DNA from: Porphyra umbilicalis
Taxonomy: Eukaryota > Rhodophyta > Bangiophyceae > Bangiales > Bangiaceae
Assembly (NCBI GenBank): GCA_002049455.2
Contig: KV918833.1
Span: 212,618 to 276,617 of the forward strand
Direction: 5' to 3'
DNA: 64,000 bases
Part shown: positions 10,394-20,792 of the stretch, in pieces
Position numbering within the stretch: the first letter of the stretch is position 1
Layout: every line of letters starts with the position of its first letter
Notes under the pieces: model-generated
Told to the model about the DNA's origin: nothing
The model's database searches: none
Seen by the model: the letters and a program-made list of their open reading frames with translations, nothing else
Program-made: the position numbers and the translations under genes

Positions 10394-11758
10394 CGCGGTG
10401 AGGGGGGTCGGGCGACGGGGAGGTAACGGGGCGCTCGGGGATTGGAGGCGCCAGGAGGGAGTGGCGGAATAGCAAGGATGAGTGGGGAGTGAGCGCATAG
10501 GCAGCACGACAAGCACGGTGACGGGGCTCAAGGCGGGGGGGGGGGGGGGGGGGGGCAACGGGGTGGCGGCGACAGGCAAACAGGACGTACCGGTGCGCAC
10601 GGCATACACGGCACTACCGCGGCAGCATCCGCGCTGATAATGGTGCAGGGTGGCCGGTGGTTGCCGCGGTGGCGCCCGGCGAGTGTGGTCGCGGCGCTGC
10701 GCCGTGATGGTGGTGGCGGTGGCGCCCCGCGACGGTGACAGCGGTTGAGGCTGCACGGAGATTGAGGTGGGCACGGGTTGGTGGGCGCCGCGGTGCGCCG
10801 CACCCCCCTGCATTGGCGTGAGAGGGGCTGTGGGAGAGGTGGAGCCCCGCACCCCCCTCCATTGGCGTGAGATGGGGGGTGGTGCCCCGCACCCCCCTCC
10901 GTTCGCGTGAGAGACGGGGGGGCGCGCGTCAGCTCCTGCTCACGAGGCGCCTCGGGGGCCGGGATGCGCCGGTGGCGTTTCGAACCGGGGTGCGCCTCAG
11001 ACACAGGAAGAAATATCACGTGGGCGCCGCAGAGCCACCCATTGACGCAGATCCACCGGTGTCTCGTCTTAATCGACCACGACAATAGCGCTAATAGAAA
11101 AGAATGTACGCTAGTGCGAAACAAGTACAGAAGTGCTCAGTTAAGCCTTACCCAGCCGAATGCTTAACGGTTGCTGATATTTGTTCACGGGGTGCTACAC
11201 TGTTCTTGATGCGAAGAGATATAGAAAACTGGATTGAGAGACTCGATCGCCGCCGGGAGGCGCTGGCATTATCGCCGCCGGGGGGCGCTCGCATTCTATG
11301 CGCTATGAAGCTGTACTGTTGCGCATGTACGCCAAACAAGGGCATCCAAGACATCCGCTCACAGATGCATTGGCACGCAATGGGAGACGCCACTCAGACG
11401 CCACTCATACGCATCATACGCATGCCACAAAACGCATTGACGTTATTGTCACGCGCAAGCGGCTCCCTGTTCTCAAGCGTTGCTCCAGAAATGCCTGGAC
11501 ATATATTATACGTACATAGCTGCGTTCCTCGACAGGGGTACGCTGTGTGTCCAATGGCCGCAGCTACTGCTCCAATGGGCGCTACGACGAAGTGCATGAC
11601 GTACCGTGGGCACCGTTCTAAGCGAGCAGTGCGCCGATATAGAGAAGATGGTAACCGCGGAGCTTTTGCAACGGACCGACGGACTCTGAAGCGGTACGAA
11701 ACTAAAGTCGAAAGAGCCGCCAAACAAGCCTACCAACGCTCAAGCACGCCCCCACCCA
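10394..11758. other. intergenic; nothing supported
   Basis: It contains a G-run of about 20 nt (10537-10556) and three short CACCCCCCTCC(A/G)TT-type repeats (about 10805-10910). The sequence becomes AT-richer from 11000. No gene-like frame seen. Confidence 0.4.
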
Positions 11759-12186
11759 TCATAGTCCCTCGTCCTCGGACGCGGTGGGAGCCCGAACCAC
11801 CCGCCGTAAACGCTTGGCTGGTCGGGCAGCAGCTTCATCAACACCATCAGCCGCATCCTCTTCCACTCGCTCCATCTCCCACACGTCTAACACCTCAGCA
11901 ACCGGGGCATGGCGACCGCGCAAATGACTGAGGCGGGAGGAGCGTAGCCGAGCAGCCGCGCCGCGAAATATGCGGGACACTCCGCCTTGAAAAGCAGCAG
12001 TCACGTCGCCCGCCGCCACATGAGACGCAGTATCGTCGCTACTCCCATCAGGCGACGCCCCCCGCGAGCCGCGACCCAATCGACGACGGACAGCCCTGTC
12101 CAGCGCCGCCCGCGAACGGCCTCGACGTGCGGCACGGGAGGTGCCCACACCAGGCGGCTCATCACATCCCTCCTCAGCGACCGGAC
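11759..12186 (-). CDS. possible C-terminal part of the 12-13 kb minus-strand gene, in another frame
   Basis: After the main frame stops at 12187, a different minus frame remains open to a stop at 11759 and reads like a real C-terminus. It has Arg-rich and Ser/Asp-rich stretches, a Trp-Glu-Met-Glu acidic helix, a Lys-Arg-Leu-Arg-Arg basic cluster that could be a nuclear localisation signal, and a Ser-Glu-Asp-Glu acidic tail. This same frame is also open upstream to 13255, where it begins with a basic segment. An intron or indel joining the frames is plausible; it could equally be a chance frame. Confidence 0.35.
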
Positions 12187-13071
12187 TCAATCCAGCAACC
12201 CGAGCCGGCGCCCGATCGCCTGCTGCTCCTGATTCCGCGGAAAAAGGCGCGCGGTCTGGTAGTTGGGCCGGCGACACATACAGAACGTCATTATCGGGCG
12301 CCGCCACTGCCGGGAGCGCCTGCTGTAGCCGCGGTGCTCCGGAACCTGCCATGCGCGCATCTTCAGGAACACCTCCACCGCCACGCTTGCCGGCGCGTCG
12401 CCGGGGTGGCGCGCCAGAAGGTCCTTGCGCAGCGAGCAGTACAGCTCGCCCGGCATTGCCATTGGCGCCACCACCGTCGCGGGGTGCGCGTTCAATATCC
12501 GCTGCAGGCACTTGTCCACCGACAGGGTCGTCATCGTTTGGACCGGCGCCAGTACCACGAGCAGCATCGGCTTGAGCTGCAGCATCCGCAGGTGCGGGCG
12601 GCAAAAGACGACGCAGCGCCAGCTGTGGCTGCCGCCAAGTGATAACTCCACCGTCCCGCGGTGGACAAACAGCCTGAATACCACGGTCGCGGATGCCCGG
12701 CGGTGGCGGCGGCGAGCGACGACGTCCAGCGGCCGCGACGCGCTTGGAGGACCGGCCACCCCGGGGCAACGTGGCGGCGCCGCCAGCTGCAGCAGGCCTT
12801 GTACCGCATCCTTGAGTAGGGGCGCCGGAGGCACGGGCGGTACGTGCCGGTCCAGGTCCTGCCCCGCGATTCGTGCCCCGTGTCGCCCTCTGGCCAGCGC
12901 GAGCTTTCCGCGCGCCGCGGTCAGCTGCCGGCTGCGGACCCGGGCCAGGAGGGCATGGGGACGAGCGGGGGGCGGCGGCCGGCCCGGCGTTGGAGGAGGC
13001 GGTGACGTCATCGCCGAAGTGGAAGCCCAGCCTCCGACGTGGCGGAGGCGCCGCAGGTGGGCGGCGCTCAA
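12187..13071 (-). CDS. unrecognised protein (about 294 aa)
   Basis: ATG at 13071, stop at 12187. I chose this frame over the longer overlapping one (11759-13255) because its third codon positions are mostly G/C while the competing frame's are mixed. Its middle (about nt 12330-12870) also has balanced globular composition with Phe, Tyr, Val, Met and Lys, whereas the competing frame there is Ala/Gly/Pro/Arg-rich. No known domain is recognised. A TTTAAA sits at about 13389, upstream on the coding strand. The N-terminal 60 residues are Pro/Arg-rich and may belong to the other frame. Confidence 0.5.
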   Translation of the reverse strand: MSAAHLRRLRHVGGWASTSAMTSPPPPTPGRPPPPARPHALLARVRSRQLTAARGKLALARGRHGARIAGQDLDRHVPPVPPAPLLKDAVQGLLQLAAPPRCPGVAGPPSASRPLDVVARRRHRRASATVVFRLFVHRGTVELSLGGSHSWRCVVFCRPHLRMLQLKPMLLVVLAPVQTMTTLSVDKCLQRILNAHPATVVAPMAMPGELYCSLRKDLLARHPGDAPASVAVEVFLKMRAWQVPEHRGYSRRSRQWRRPIMTFCMCRRPNYQTARLFPRNQEQQAIGRRLGLLD

Positions 13072-13545
13072 AGCTCAACTTGAGCTGGCGAAGAACAGGA
13101 CCACCCCGACCTGCTGGAGCCTTGGGCGTGCCACGGGCGCGACCACGCCGATGAGGCATCCGTCCGTTGCCGACAGCTGGGAGAGCCAACCTTAGAGAAG
13201 TGGGGGGGGCGAAGAGGGCACAGCGAGGAGGAGCCAACCACACAGGTGAAAGCACAACGGCCCCGTGAGGCGATATGGGGCTTGATGGGTACGAGGGGGG
13301 ACGGGCTCGCGGTCAAAACCGGTTGAGGTGGGCGTTGGGAGGGAGAGGTGGCGTCAGCGGCCGCATGCCAGCGCCGCCGCGCCCGGAATTTAAAGGGTGC
13401 CGGCGACAGCAGCTCGGCCATGACGGAGCGGGTCGCGGTGACGGTCACCGCACACGGGGCCGCGGCCGGCTGCGGCTACCGGACGCGTCAGGTAGCGGCC
13501 GTTAGTGGAGTTGCGGGGGTGGGTATCGCGTGAGTTGCCGTCACC

Positions 13546-14370
13546 CCGCGGCGCGGCACGAATCCGCCGTCTGTAGACGCAGCTGCAGCGGTGGCGGTGG
13601 TAGGTGCCGCGACGGCGGCGGCGGCGGCGACGGCGGCAGCAGCTGCTGCTGCGGCGGGGGCGGCGGTGGATATTGTCGCCCCCGCCGCGGCTGTCGCCGA
13701 CCCCACATGTAGATTGGCGGCCACCGTCCCGCGGTGAGAGGAGGGGAGTGATTCCGCGCAGACGGAGCCAGGAATGAGGCCAAGCGGGCGGTAGTAGGGG
13801 CGGGGGTATGTGAGGACGGGGAGGGGGGACCTCCGTGGCTGCCAGTGGGATCTGCCGTGACTGAGAATTCTCGGCAGGGACGGCAACAGCCGTTGGCGCC
13901 GGCGGTCGTGGCACGCAAGGCAACCGTTCGCGTGGCAACCGTTTTACCAGTCTCACCACACGTTGCGCAGGGCTTGCCTCCGTCAGCCGTTGGTTCCGCC
14001 CTGTATGCCCGTGGCGGCCCGTTTGTGGTCAACGCAGTCGCCTCCAGTTCCGCCGCCGAACCAATGAGATGCCAGAAAAGGACAGATCCTAGAATTTGTT
14101 TGTGCCGATCGCTCGATCTGGCAGCGCCTTCCGTCCTCCCTCTTGAACGGCACAGCCGATCCGCGGCAAGCCAGCAACGGTGCATCGTGCGGCCGCTCAC
14201 GTTTACGTGGGGTCGGCAACGGCCACGGTGGCGGCGTCGTCAATATCCACCGCCGCAGCCGCCGCAGCCCCCGCCGCCACAGCTGCTGCCGTCGTCGCCG
14301 CCGTGGCAGCCGTCGCGGCCGCTACAACCGCCACTGGCGCCGACGGCGGATTGCTGCCGCGCCGTGTGTG
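13546..14370. repeat. imperfect inverted duplication, arms of about 170 bp
   Basis: The minus strand of 13546-13720 and the plus strand of 14195-14370 share, in the same order, TGGGGTCGGC, CAATATCCACCGCCGC, a GCC-rich stretch and CGGCGGATT followed by GCCGCGCCG. Both also share a reading Trp-Gly-Arg-Arg/Gln...Gln-Tyr-Pro-Pro-Pro. The arms flank about 470 bp. Part of the similarity is low-complexity triplets, but the shared unique blocks argue for real duplication, perhaps an old element with long inverted ends. Confidence 0.6.
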
Positions 14371-14552
14371 GTCGACAAGCGCGCTGCCGGTATTGCCGGC
14401 CCCTCCTGCTTCTGCGGGCGGCCTCTACGCTGCAGCGCAGGGACAGCTGTGCTTCGACATTGGTTGCCCGAGGGCCCCTACCATCTCGCCCCCCCCCCCC
14501 CCCCCCCGCCGGCGCCAGCGCTTTCGGCGGCACCGCTCTGCAGCTGCCGCCG

Positions 14553-14560
14553 CTATATAA
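14553..14560 (+). promoter_or_regulatory. TATA box
   Basis: CTATATAA, about 125 nt upstream of the ATG at 14683, just after a long C-run. The spacing suits transcription starting around 14585. Confidence 0.6.
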
Positions 14561-14682
14561 TGGCATCCCGCCGGTGCGTGGGGCAACGGCCATCCCGACC
14601 TAGGACGCATATTGTTACCGGGAAGTTGTGGTTGCCCTCGTCGCCGTACCCTCGTGCCCCTTCATCTACGTCTTGCAGCAAC

Positions 14683-16773
14683 ATGGCCGGCCTCGCTCCA
14701 ACTGTGGACGGGGTGGCAGCTGCTCCGCCTGCCGCAGTCGCGCCTACCCCTCGTACTCTGCACAGGGACGGGCCCTCCCAAGACGACGGTCTCTCCCTCA
14801 CGACAATTGCCCCTGTCGGCTCGGTCGCCGGCTATCCATTGTCGCCATCGCTTGCGACTCCCGTGGGCGCCATGTCGCTCGCGTCGGAAAGCACCGGAAG
14901 CTCCCTAGACGTCCCAGCCGCAGCAGCTGCTTCTGTAGCCGCCGCCGCCGCCGCCAGTGCCGACGGGGTGGCCAAGGCCGCCGGTGCTCACCAGCCAACC
15001 ACGAGGTCACCCGTGACTCCCGTGTTTGAGCCAGCGGACGACGCAGCATCCGCCGCCCCGCGGTACCCGCCGACGCCAAGGACGCCGAGGGAGCGCCTGT
15101 CGTTCTTGCTGCGCTGTGCGTTTCGCCTGCGTACGCGACGGGATGCGTCCATATTCTCCTTTATGGGCATCGTCGTCGTGTCCTGGAAGCTGGACTGCCT
15201 CGCCGCGCTCAACAACAGCGGTGACAGGAAGCTGCTGCGGTCCCTGTTGCTGGAGCTCTTCTCCGAGCCCGCCTTGGCGCTCCAGTTTTTGGCGGAGACG
15301 TTTGGCGTGGAGGAGCACGGCATGAATCTCGGCGGTCGCCTGGCCGCCTACAAGCACGTGTCGGGGAAGCCGGCGTCCTTCCCGTCCGATGCGCTCCGAG
15401 CTGTGGCCAACCCGGAGAAGCTGATTGGGGAGTGGATGAGTCGAAACCTGTGTGCCCTGGACGAGCTCCCCCTGTCCGCTGCCGGCGCACACGAGCGAGG
15501 CCTGAGCACCGCGGAGATTGCGGCGCTGGGCGCCCGTCTACGCTCCCCTGCGCTCGTGCGGGAGGCGCACAAGGTCGGCTGCGTCGTCCACTTTGATGGT
15601 GATGAGAGCAACAAGACGCTCGGCCCCTCCAAGCTCCTGTTCAACTGGAACTTTGCCCTCGACGATGACGCCGGCCTGACCGCGCTCCTGTGCTCTCTTC
15701 GCCCTGTGCTGCTGAAGTGCCCCCCCAACAGTTTGACGCGTGCGCGTAGGCTCACTGGCGCATTGGCTCCTGGCGCGGCTGCGGTGGGCGCTATCGGCCC
15801 CCGCCAGGCCGGTGTGGGGAGCCTGCCAGCCGTGGTTGCCGATGTCCCCGGAGCGGGCCAGACCGGCTACCATCTGGCCAAACCGACGGGGGGCGTCAAG
15901 CGCAAGGCCATGGGCGACGCGACAGGGCAGACCAACCTGCCGGGGGCCTCGCGCAATGCAAAGCCGAGGCGCGCTGCAGCGGTCAAGTCGGCGCGCTGCG
16001 TTTCGCCTACGGCGGCGACGTGCGCGTGCTCCTCCGAGCGCTCTGTCGACGGCAGCAAGTCGTGGCTCGTTGCTGAGGTACGCAAGACGGGCAGTGCGGC
16101 GGTACTCGGCATCGCGGTTGGGTTCCAGCTCCCGTGGAGTCTGGATGCGGTCGAAGGCGGCCGGGTAGCCATCAAATACCTGCTCTCCGAGGTGGCCGTG
16201 CCCAGTGGTGGGCTCTCTAAGCGCCAGTACTCGCTAAGGGTGACGCAGGGCGAGGACCGCGTTCTCGCCCCCAACCACGGCGTGCCGGTGGTAACCCAAG
16301 CCACCACTGTTTCGGGGAACTACAAGTCCCGTGACTTTGCGGCTGCGGTCCAAGACCTCTGCGAGAAGCTGGTTCCGGATGCAGGGGCACCCCTCTTGTC
16401 ACCGGTTGCTGATGGTAGGCCGCCCACTGCCCCAGTACCAGCGGTGACCGGTCCATCCGCCGTGCGGGCCGCTGGTACTGGGGCAGTGGGCGGCCTACCC
16501 AGTGACCTTGCGGCTGGGATGGATGCTGCGGTCGACACCCCGGTGGCAACCCCCCCCTCCCAGACCCCGGTGTCAACACCGAATGTCGACCCTCCACCCC
16601 ACGTCTTCAACATCATTGACGCTCCCGCTGCGGCTGTACTGTCCCTTAATGTCACAGTGCACTCCCCCGTCGCATTGAACACGGAGCTGCACAGTGCCTT
16701 TCGTTCGCCGGGCCGCTTGGTGCTGTTCTTCCCTGTGAGCGATCACTCAAGCAACCCGATGGGTGTGTGTTGA
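14683..16773 (+). CDS. unrecognised protein (696 aa)
   Basis: ATG at 14683 lies just downstream of a TATA box; the frame is open further upstream, but that part is repetitive Arg/Pro. Residues 1-130 are Ala/Pro/Ser/Thr low complexity. About 130-370 is globular, with a Leu-rich helical stretch, Trp and Phe residues and a Val-His-Phe-Asp-Gly-Asp-Glu segment. Next come a basic Lys/Arg-rich linker (about 405-435) and a second folded-looking part (about 455-560). The last 130 residues are Pro/Val/Thr/Ala-rich and contain a perfect DNA inverted repeat (16414-16499). No family recognised; it could be a host regulator or an element-encoded protein. Confidence 0.65.
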   Translation: MAGLAPTVDGVAAAPPAAVAPTPRTLHRDGPSQDDGLSLTTIAPVGSVAGYPLSPSLATPVGAMSLASESTGSSLDVPAAAAASVAAAAAASADGVAKAAGAHQPTTRSPVTPVFEPADDAASAAPRYPPTPRTPRERLSFLLRCAFRLRTRRDASIFSFMGIVVVSWKLDCLAALNNSGDRKLLRSLLLELFSEPALALQFLAETFGVEEHGMNLGGRLAAYKHVSGKPASFPSDALRAVANPEKLIGEWMSRNLCALDELPLSAAGAHERGLSTAEIAALGARLRSPALVREAHKVGCVVHFDGDESNKTLGPSKLLFNWNFALDDDAGLTALLCSLRPVLLKCPPNSLTRARRLTGALAPGAAAVGAIGPRQAGVGSLPAVVADVPGAGQTGYHLAKPTGGVKRKAMGDATGQTNLPGASRNAKPRRAAAVKSARCVSPTAATCACSSERSVDGSKSWLVAEVRKTGSAAVLGIAVGFQLPWSLDAVEGGRVAIKYLLSEVAVPSGGLSKRQYSLRVTQGEDRVLAPNHGVPVVTQATTVSGNYKSRDFAAAVQDLCEKLVPDAGAPLLSPVADGRPPTAPVPAVTGPSAVRAAGTGAVGGLPSDLAAGMDAAVDTPVATPPSQTPVSTPNVDPPPHVFNIIDAPAAAVLSLNVTVHSPVALNTELHSAFRSPGRLVLFFPVSDHSSNPMGVC
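16414..16499. repeat. 31-bp perfect inverted repeat inside a coding region
   Basis: Arms 16414-16444 and 16469-16499 are exact reverse complements with a 24-nt spacer. The mRNA would form a very stable GC-rich hairpin. The two arms encode Gly-Arg-Pro-Pro-Thr-Ala-Pro and Gly-Thr-Gly-Ala-Val-Gly-Gly-type peptides in the low-complexity tail. Confidence 0.95.
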
Positions 16774-18840
16774 TGTTTCCGCGTGGGCATGATTTTCTCT
16801 TGTGAACGGGTGCCATTGGCAGGGGACGGCCTGTGTGATAGTATGTGTGAGCGCGTGGGAGCGGGTTGTATGGGTACTTGTGTGAGCGCGTGGGAGCGGG
16901 TTGTATGGGCACTTTTAAAATGTTCTAGTGCATGAGCAAAGCTTCTGCAACATGGAAGAGTACGGAATCGCCTCGTGACAGTGCACGTCGTTGATATTCG
17001 TCTGGTTAGGGCGACGAGGCGGGGGGGGGGGGGGGGGGGGGGGGCACGCTCGGCGACGGCGTCACGCCGCCGGGGGGAGTTCTCGTGGGGGAAGGGGGAG
17101 CAGTTGCCGCCGCAGCCGCGTCCCACGCCGTGCAGCCGGGCGTCGGCCGGCGCTTTCGGGGGCCGCCGCGGTCGTAGCAAGAAACGAGACACACCGTGAG
17201 AGGGACAAGCAAAGCTGGTAAAAGCGCCAGCAGCAGTCGCCGCCGCCTCCTCCGCTGCCCGTCTCATGCGACTGCATGACGGCCGGTGGTGGTGGTGGCA
17301 AAGCGGGGGGTGGTAAAGGCGTATGCATGGTGGGTGCGGGGGGGGGGGGGGAGAGGGGGGGCCAGCGTGCGCAGCCGTCGGTGACTTCTGCCAGCTGCAG
17401 CCACAGCGACGGCGGCAGGCGCTGTAGCAACAGCTCAGAGGCGCTGAACTGGGGGTGGGACACATAAATCACTCCTCGCCATGTGGACTCAAATTGGGAT
17501 CTGAAATCCACTAGGGTTCGGAGACTTTCCTCAACTCGTTCATATGACCAACCATATATCGACTTTCCGGGCCGAACTGGGTGCGTTGCTTTACAGTGTC
17601 TGAAGCGTCTCGATGTGATGACAAGCGCCCCTCCGTGCCGGTCGAAGTAATTGCACATGAAGTGTGCTTCACTTGGACATATGGAAAGGCCGCAGCGCGT
17701 TCCACAACCACATGTGGGGTACGTGCACAAGGTACATACGATATGGCGATTCCGCAGCGTCCCTGTGGCCTGTTGCGTATGAGAAGTCTCCCCACAATAG
17801 CCCTACTTTAGAGAGAGACAGTGGACCTACGTGTTCCTGAAAGCAGTGATATGTCCAGAGCGCAGGGGCGAGCATTAATTAATACCTGAGATGCATTGGC
17901 CACACCAGAGGTGCGTGGGTATAAAATGACAAGGGGTATTTGCTCCAAACGAACAGTGGCTTACCTGGCCCGAGATAGTGGGACTACGAGAAATTGGAAA
18001 CGGTAGTTACCGGGTGACGGTGATGGTGGGCGTGCCGGTGCGGAGAAGGATGGGTTGGTGGGGGTGGGGGGTATCGGTAGGTGTGTGCGGCAATGCCAGT
18101 CGGGGGAGGATGGGCAGCTGCAGCTGGGTGAGGTGGCGTGGGAGGTCTAGGTGGGTTGGTTGGTCGGGTGCTCGCTGTCGTGCGATGATGCAATCGGTCG
18201 GATGCTGGCTTGTTGAGGGCGACACAGTTTTATACGTTATCGTCTCCCACCAACCCCCGCCGAAGGGAGTCATCAGGCGAGGTCTTGCTTGCTGAGCCCT
18301 CCCAACCCTCCCCGTCCCCGCCTTATCTGGCAGCTCGCGGCGGGCGGCTCGCAGTTGCGGCAGCTCCCCCCCACCCGTTCTGCCCCTCTACCGCCCCCAG
18401 TGCGACCCGTCCCGATTGCGGTGACGGTGCCGCTTTCATGTGGCTGTCCGCGCTTCACCACCCCCCGCTGCCCCCCTTCTGCCCCCCGCCCCCCCTCTGC
18501 CCCCCGCCCTTCCTCTGCCCCCCGCCCCCCCTCTGCCCCCCGCCCCCCCTCTGCCCCCCGCCCCCCCTCTGCCCCCCGCCCCCCCTCTGCCCCCCGCCCC
18601 CCCTCTGCCCCCCGCCCCCCCTCTGCCCCCCCGTGCCATGCATGGCGACCGAGGTGGCGGCGCGCCTGTTCTCTGCGGCACGCTCTTGTCCATCCTACCC
18701 CCCCTGCTGGTCGCCTGCCACCGATCCCGACTGCCGTGGTGGCGTGTGGCCCTCGATGCCCCCACGATGCCCGCATGGTCTGCGGCGGCGCGCCTCCGCG
18801 AGACTGGCTGTTACCCCCCGGCTGGTTCTCCTTCCAGGAG
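16774..18840. other. intergenic with simple repeats; no supported gene
   Basis: It contains a tandem duplication of a 35-bp unit (16845-16914, beginning GTGTGAGCGCG), a G-run of about 20 nt around 17023-17043, a G/T-rich stretch at 18000-18180, and the C-rich 18-bp array listed separately. I see no convincing coding frame. Confidence 0.45.
18475..18632. repeat. 18-bp C-rich tandem repeat, about 9 copies
   Basis: The unit is CTGCCCCCCGCCCCCCCT with small variation in the first copies. The minus strand carries regularly spaced G-runs of six or more, so G-quadruplex formation is likely. It lies about 200-360 bp upstream of the TATA box at 18841. Confidence 0.9.
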
Positions 18841-18848
18841 TATAAAAG
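18841..18848 (+). promoter_or_regulatory. TATA box
   Basis: TATAAAAG, 179 nt upstream of the ATG at 19020 and directly downstream of C-rich sequence, like the promoter arrangement at 14553. Confidence 0.6.
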
Positions 18849-19019
18849 TTCAACGGATGCCTGCCTCCTCTGTTTCTGGTCTCCTACCACCGGCCCGGCA
18901 CAACTAACCCCGCTGCCTGCAGCGCACTCAGCCTCCCTGCGACTACCGACTTCCCCCGCCCCCCCCATCCATCTCCCACCCACCCCCGTCACCCGACCCC
19001 CCCCTGCACGCCTGACGAT

Positions 19020-20108
19020 ATGACTGGCTCGTTCTTCAACACGACACCCTCGGCGTCGACGATGTCAACGGGTGAAGCATACCGCTGGTCGCGGGCAGCT
19101 TGCCAGCCCGGCAGGTCGCGGGCGGCTTGCCAGCCCGGTAGCCGCCACGGTAGCCCAGCGACGGCGGCCGCCCATCCCGGCGGGCTCCGGGTCGGCACGC
19201 CCCCGTGGTCGGCAGGTGGGGCGGGGGGTTCGTTGTCGACGTCAACGGGTGAAGCATACCGCTGGTCGCGGGCGGCTTGCCAGCCCGGTAGCCGCCACGG
19301 TAGCCCAGCGACGGCGGCCGCCCATCACGGCGGGCTCCGGGTCGGCACGCCCCCGTGGTCGGCAGGTGTGGCGGGGGGTTCGTTGTCGACGTCTGACGCT
19401 CTGGCGCCGCTCACGCCGCCCTTCCCGCCGCCGCCGCCGCCGCGGCCGACGCCGACCCGACGACGACTCCTGCTCGCGCCCCAGCCACGACCACTGACCG
19501 GCACCACGGCGCGTCAATCCGGCATTGGGCTTGGGGAGCAGCGCGCCGATGCCACTTATTGGCCGCCGCCGCCGGAGTCGGCAGCGCCCCCGCCTCCGCC
19601 CCCGCCCCCGCCCCCGCCCCCGCCCCCGCCCCCGCCCCCGCCCCCGCCGCCGCCTCCGCCGCCGCCGCCGCCCCCGCCGCCGCCCCTGTCGGCCCCGCCT
19701 CTGCCCATTCCCGCTTCTTCGCCCTCGCCTCCGCGGTTGGCTGCCTTGGCCGTCTCCGCCGCTGCAGATGCCGTGGTCGCCGCGGCACCCGTTGCCACCG
19801 GTGCCGCTGCCGCCACTTCCGCTGGGCCGGCTCTCTTGGAGGTGTCTCCGGAGGAAGCGAGGAAGCGCTCCGCCGGCGAGGAACAGTGGTTCCTCGCGAG
19901 GCAGACGAGGAAGGCAGCCAAGCGCCGGCTGGACGAGGCCTCGTCACTGGTGCAGCAGCTGGCGGTCGAGCGCGCTGCGGTGGTCGAACGCCTCGACCGC
20001 CAGCATGCCGCCGCGGAAACCGATCGAAAAGACGCGAAGCGCCGTCTGAACCGAGCCTCGGTGGCTCTGCGTTCCGTGTCCGAGGTAATTTTCGACGTGG
20101 AGGAGTAG
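19020..20108 (+). CDS. repeat- and polyproline-containing protein with helical C-terminus (362 aa)
   Basis: ATG at 19020, stop at 20108, with a TATA box upstream. Residues about 15-125 hold an in-frame tandem duplication (units of 59 and 50 residues) rich in Ser, Gly, Ala, Pro and Arg. Residues about 180-225 are an almost pure proline run encoded by CCCCCG/CCG repeats. The C-terminal 90 residues are charged and strongly helical, with two related Lys-Arg-Arg-Leu-(Asp/Asn)-(Glu/Arg)-Ala-Ser segments about 38 residues apart, likely a coiled coil. No catalytic domain is seen. A scaffolding or actin/SH3-binding role would be guesswork; polyproline tracts of this kind bind profilin or SH3/WW domains in other proteins. 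Confidence 0.55.
   Translation: MTGSFFNTTPSASTMSTGEAYRWSRAACQPGRSRAACQPGSRHGSPATAAAHPGGLRVGTPPWSAGGAGGSLSTSTGEAYRWSRAACQPGSRHGSPATAAAHHGGLRVGTPPWSAGVAGGSLSTSDALAPLTPPFPPPPPPRPTPTRRRLLLAPQPRPLTGTTARQSGIGLGEQRADATYWPPPPESAAPPPPPPPPPPPPPPPPPPPPPPPPPPPPPPPPPLSAPPLPIPASSPSPPRLAALAVSAAADAVVAAAPVATGAAAATSAGPALLEVSPEEARKRSAGEEQWFLARQTRKAAKRRLDEASSLVQQLAVERAAVVERLDRQHAAAETDRKDAKRRLNRASVALRSVSEVIFDVEE
19064..19390 (+). repeat. in-frame tandem duplication (177 and 150 bp)
   Basis: Both units start GTCAACGGGTGAAGCATACC (19064 and 19241). They are nearly identical, except that the first carries an extra 27-bp internal duplication. Both lengths are multiples of three, so the reading frame is kept. Confidence 0.95.
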
Positions 20109-20792
20109 GTGTGCAGGAGGGGAGGGCACCGGCCCGCGGGGTGCACGTGTGTGCGTGAGAGCGACGCGAGCAGTACCTTCGACGGGGACTAGCCCGGTTG
20201 AGGGCGACACATAGAAATCCATATTATTTTTTTGTTTATTGAACGTCGCTTCGACCGTGACTAGCCCGGTTGAGGGAGACAACAAGAAGATGGAAATCCA
20301 TCTTTATGTAACGCCGCCGTCGCCCGCCTGGCGCGTCCCCCCCACAGCTGACAGGCACCTGTATTTCGTGGTGCACCCGCCACGAAGCTCCCCTGCCATG
20401 AGTGGCCCTCCGCCGTGTGCGTCGTGAGCGTCTCCGCTGTATGGGTGGCCAGGTGTCCGCCGCGGGGGCGACTTGCTCACGCGTCCACCTCGGTACGTCT
20501 TACGCCCCGGTACTGGTAGCAGTTCCCCGGCCCCGGTGCTGGTTGTGACTTGCCGATCCATCCCCATCCTCCCCCACCCGCTTTTCCCCCGCCGCCTCCG
20601 TCCAACCCCCACCCGGGGGTGGTGGAGACGCCCCCCCGAGCTTGGCAGTCGCCCCGTCCAACCCCCACCCGGGGGCGGTGGAGACGCCCCCCCGAGCTTG
20701 GCAGTTGCCCCCATGGACGCGTAGAGGTGTGCGGGAAAGTGGATAGGGTGGCGTGGCTACCCGCGCGACTGCTTTTATTACACCGCATGACG
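20109..20792. other. intergenic with two direct repeats
   Basis: The motif GACTAGCCCGGTTGAGGG recurs at 20187 and 20259, and a 56-bp unit beginning TCCAACCCCCACCCGGGGG is tandemly duplicated at 20601 and 20657. No supported gene. Confidence 0.6.
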
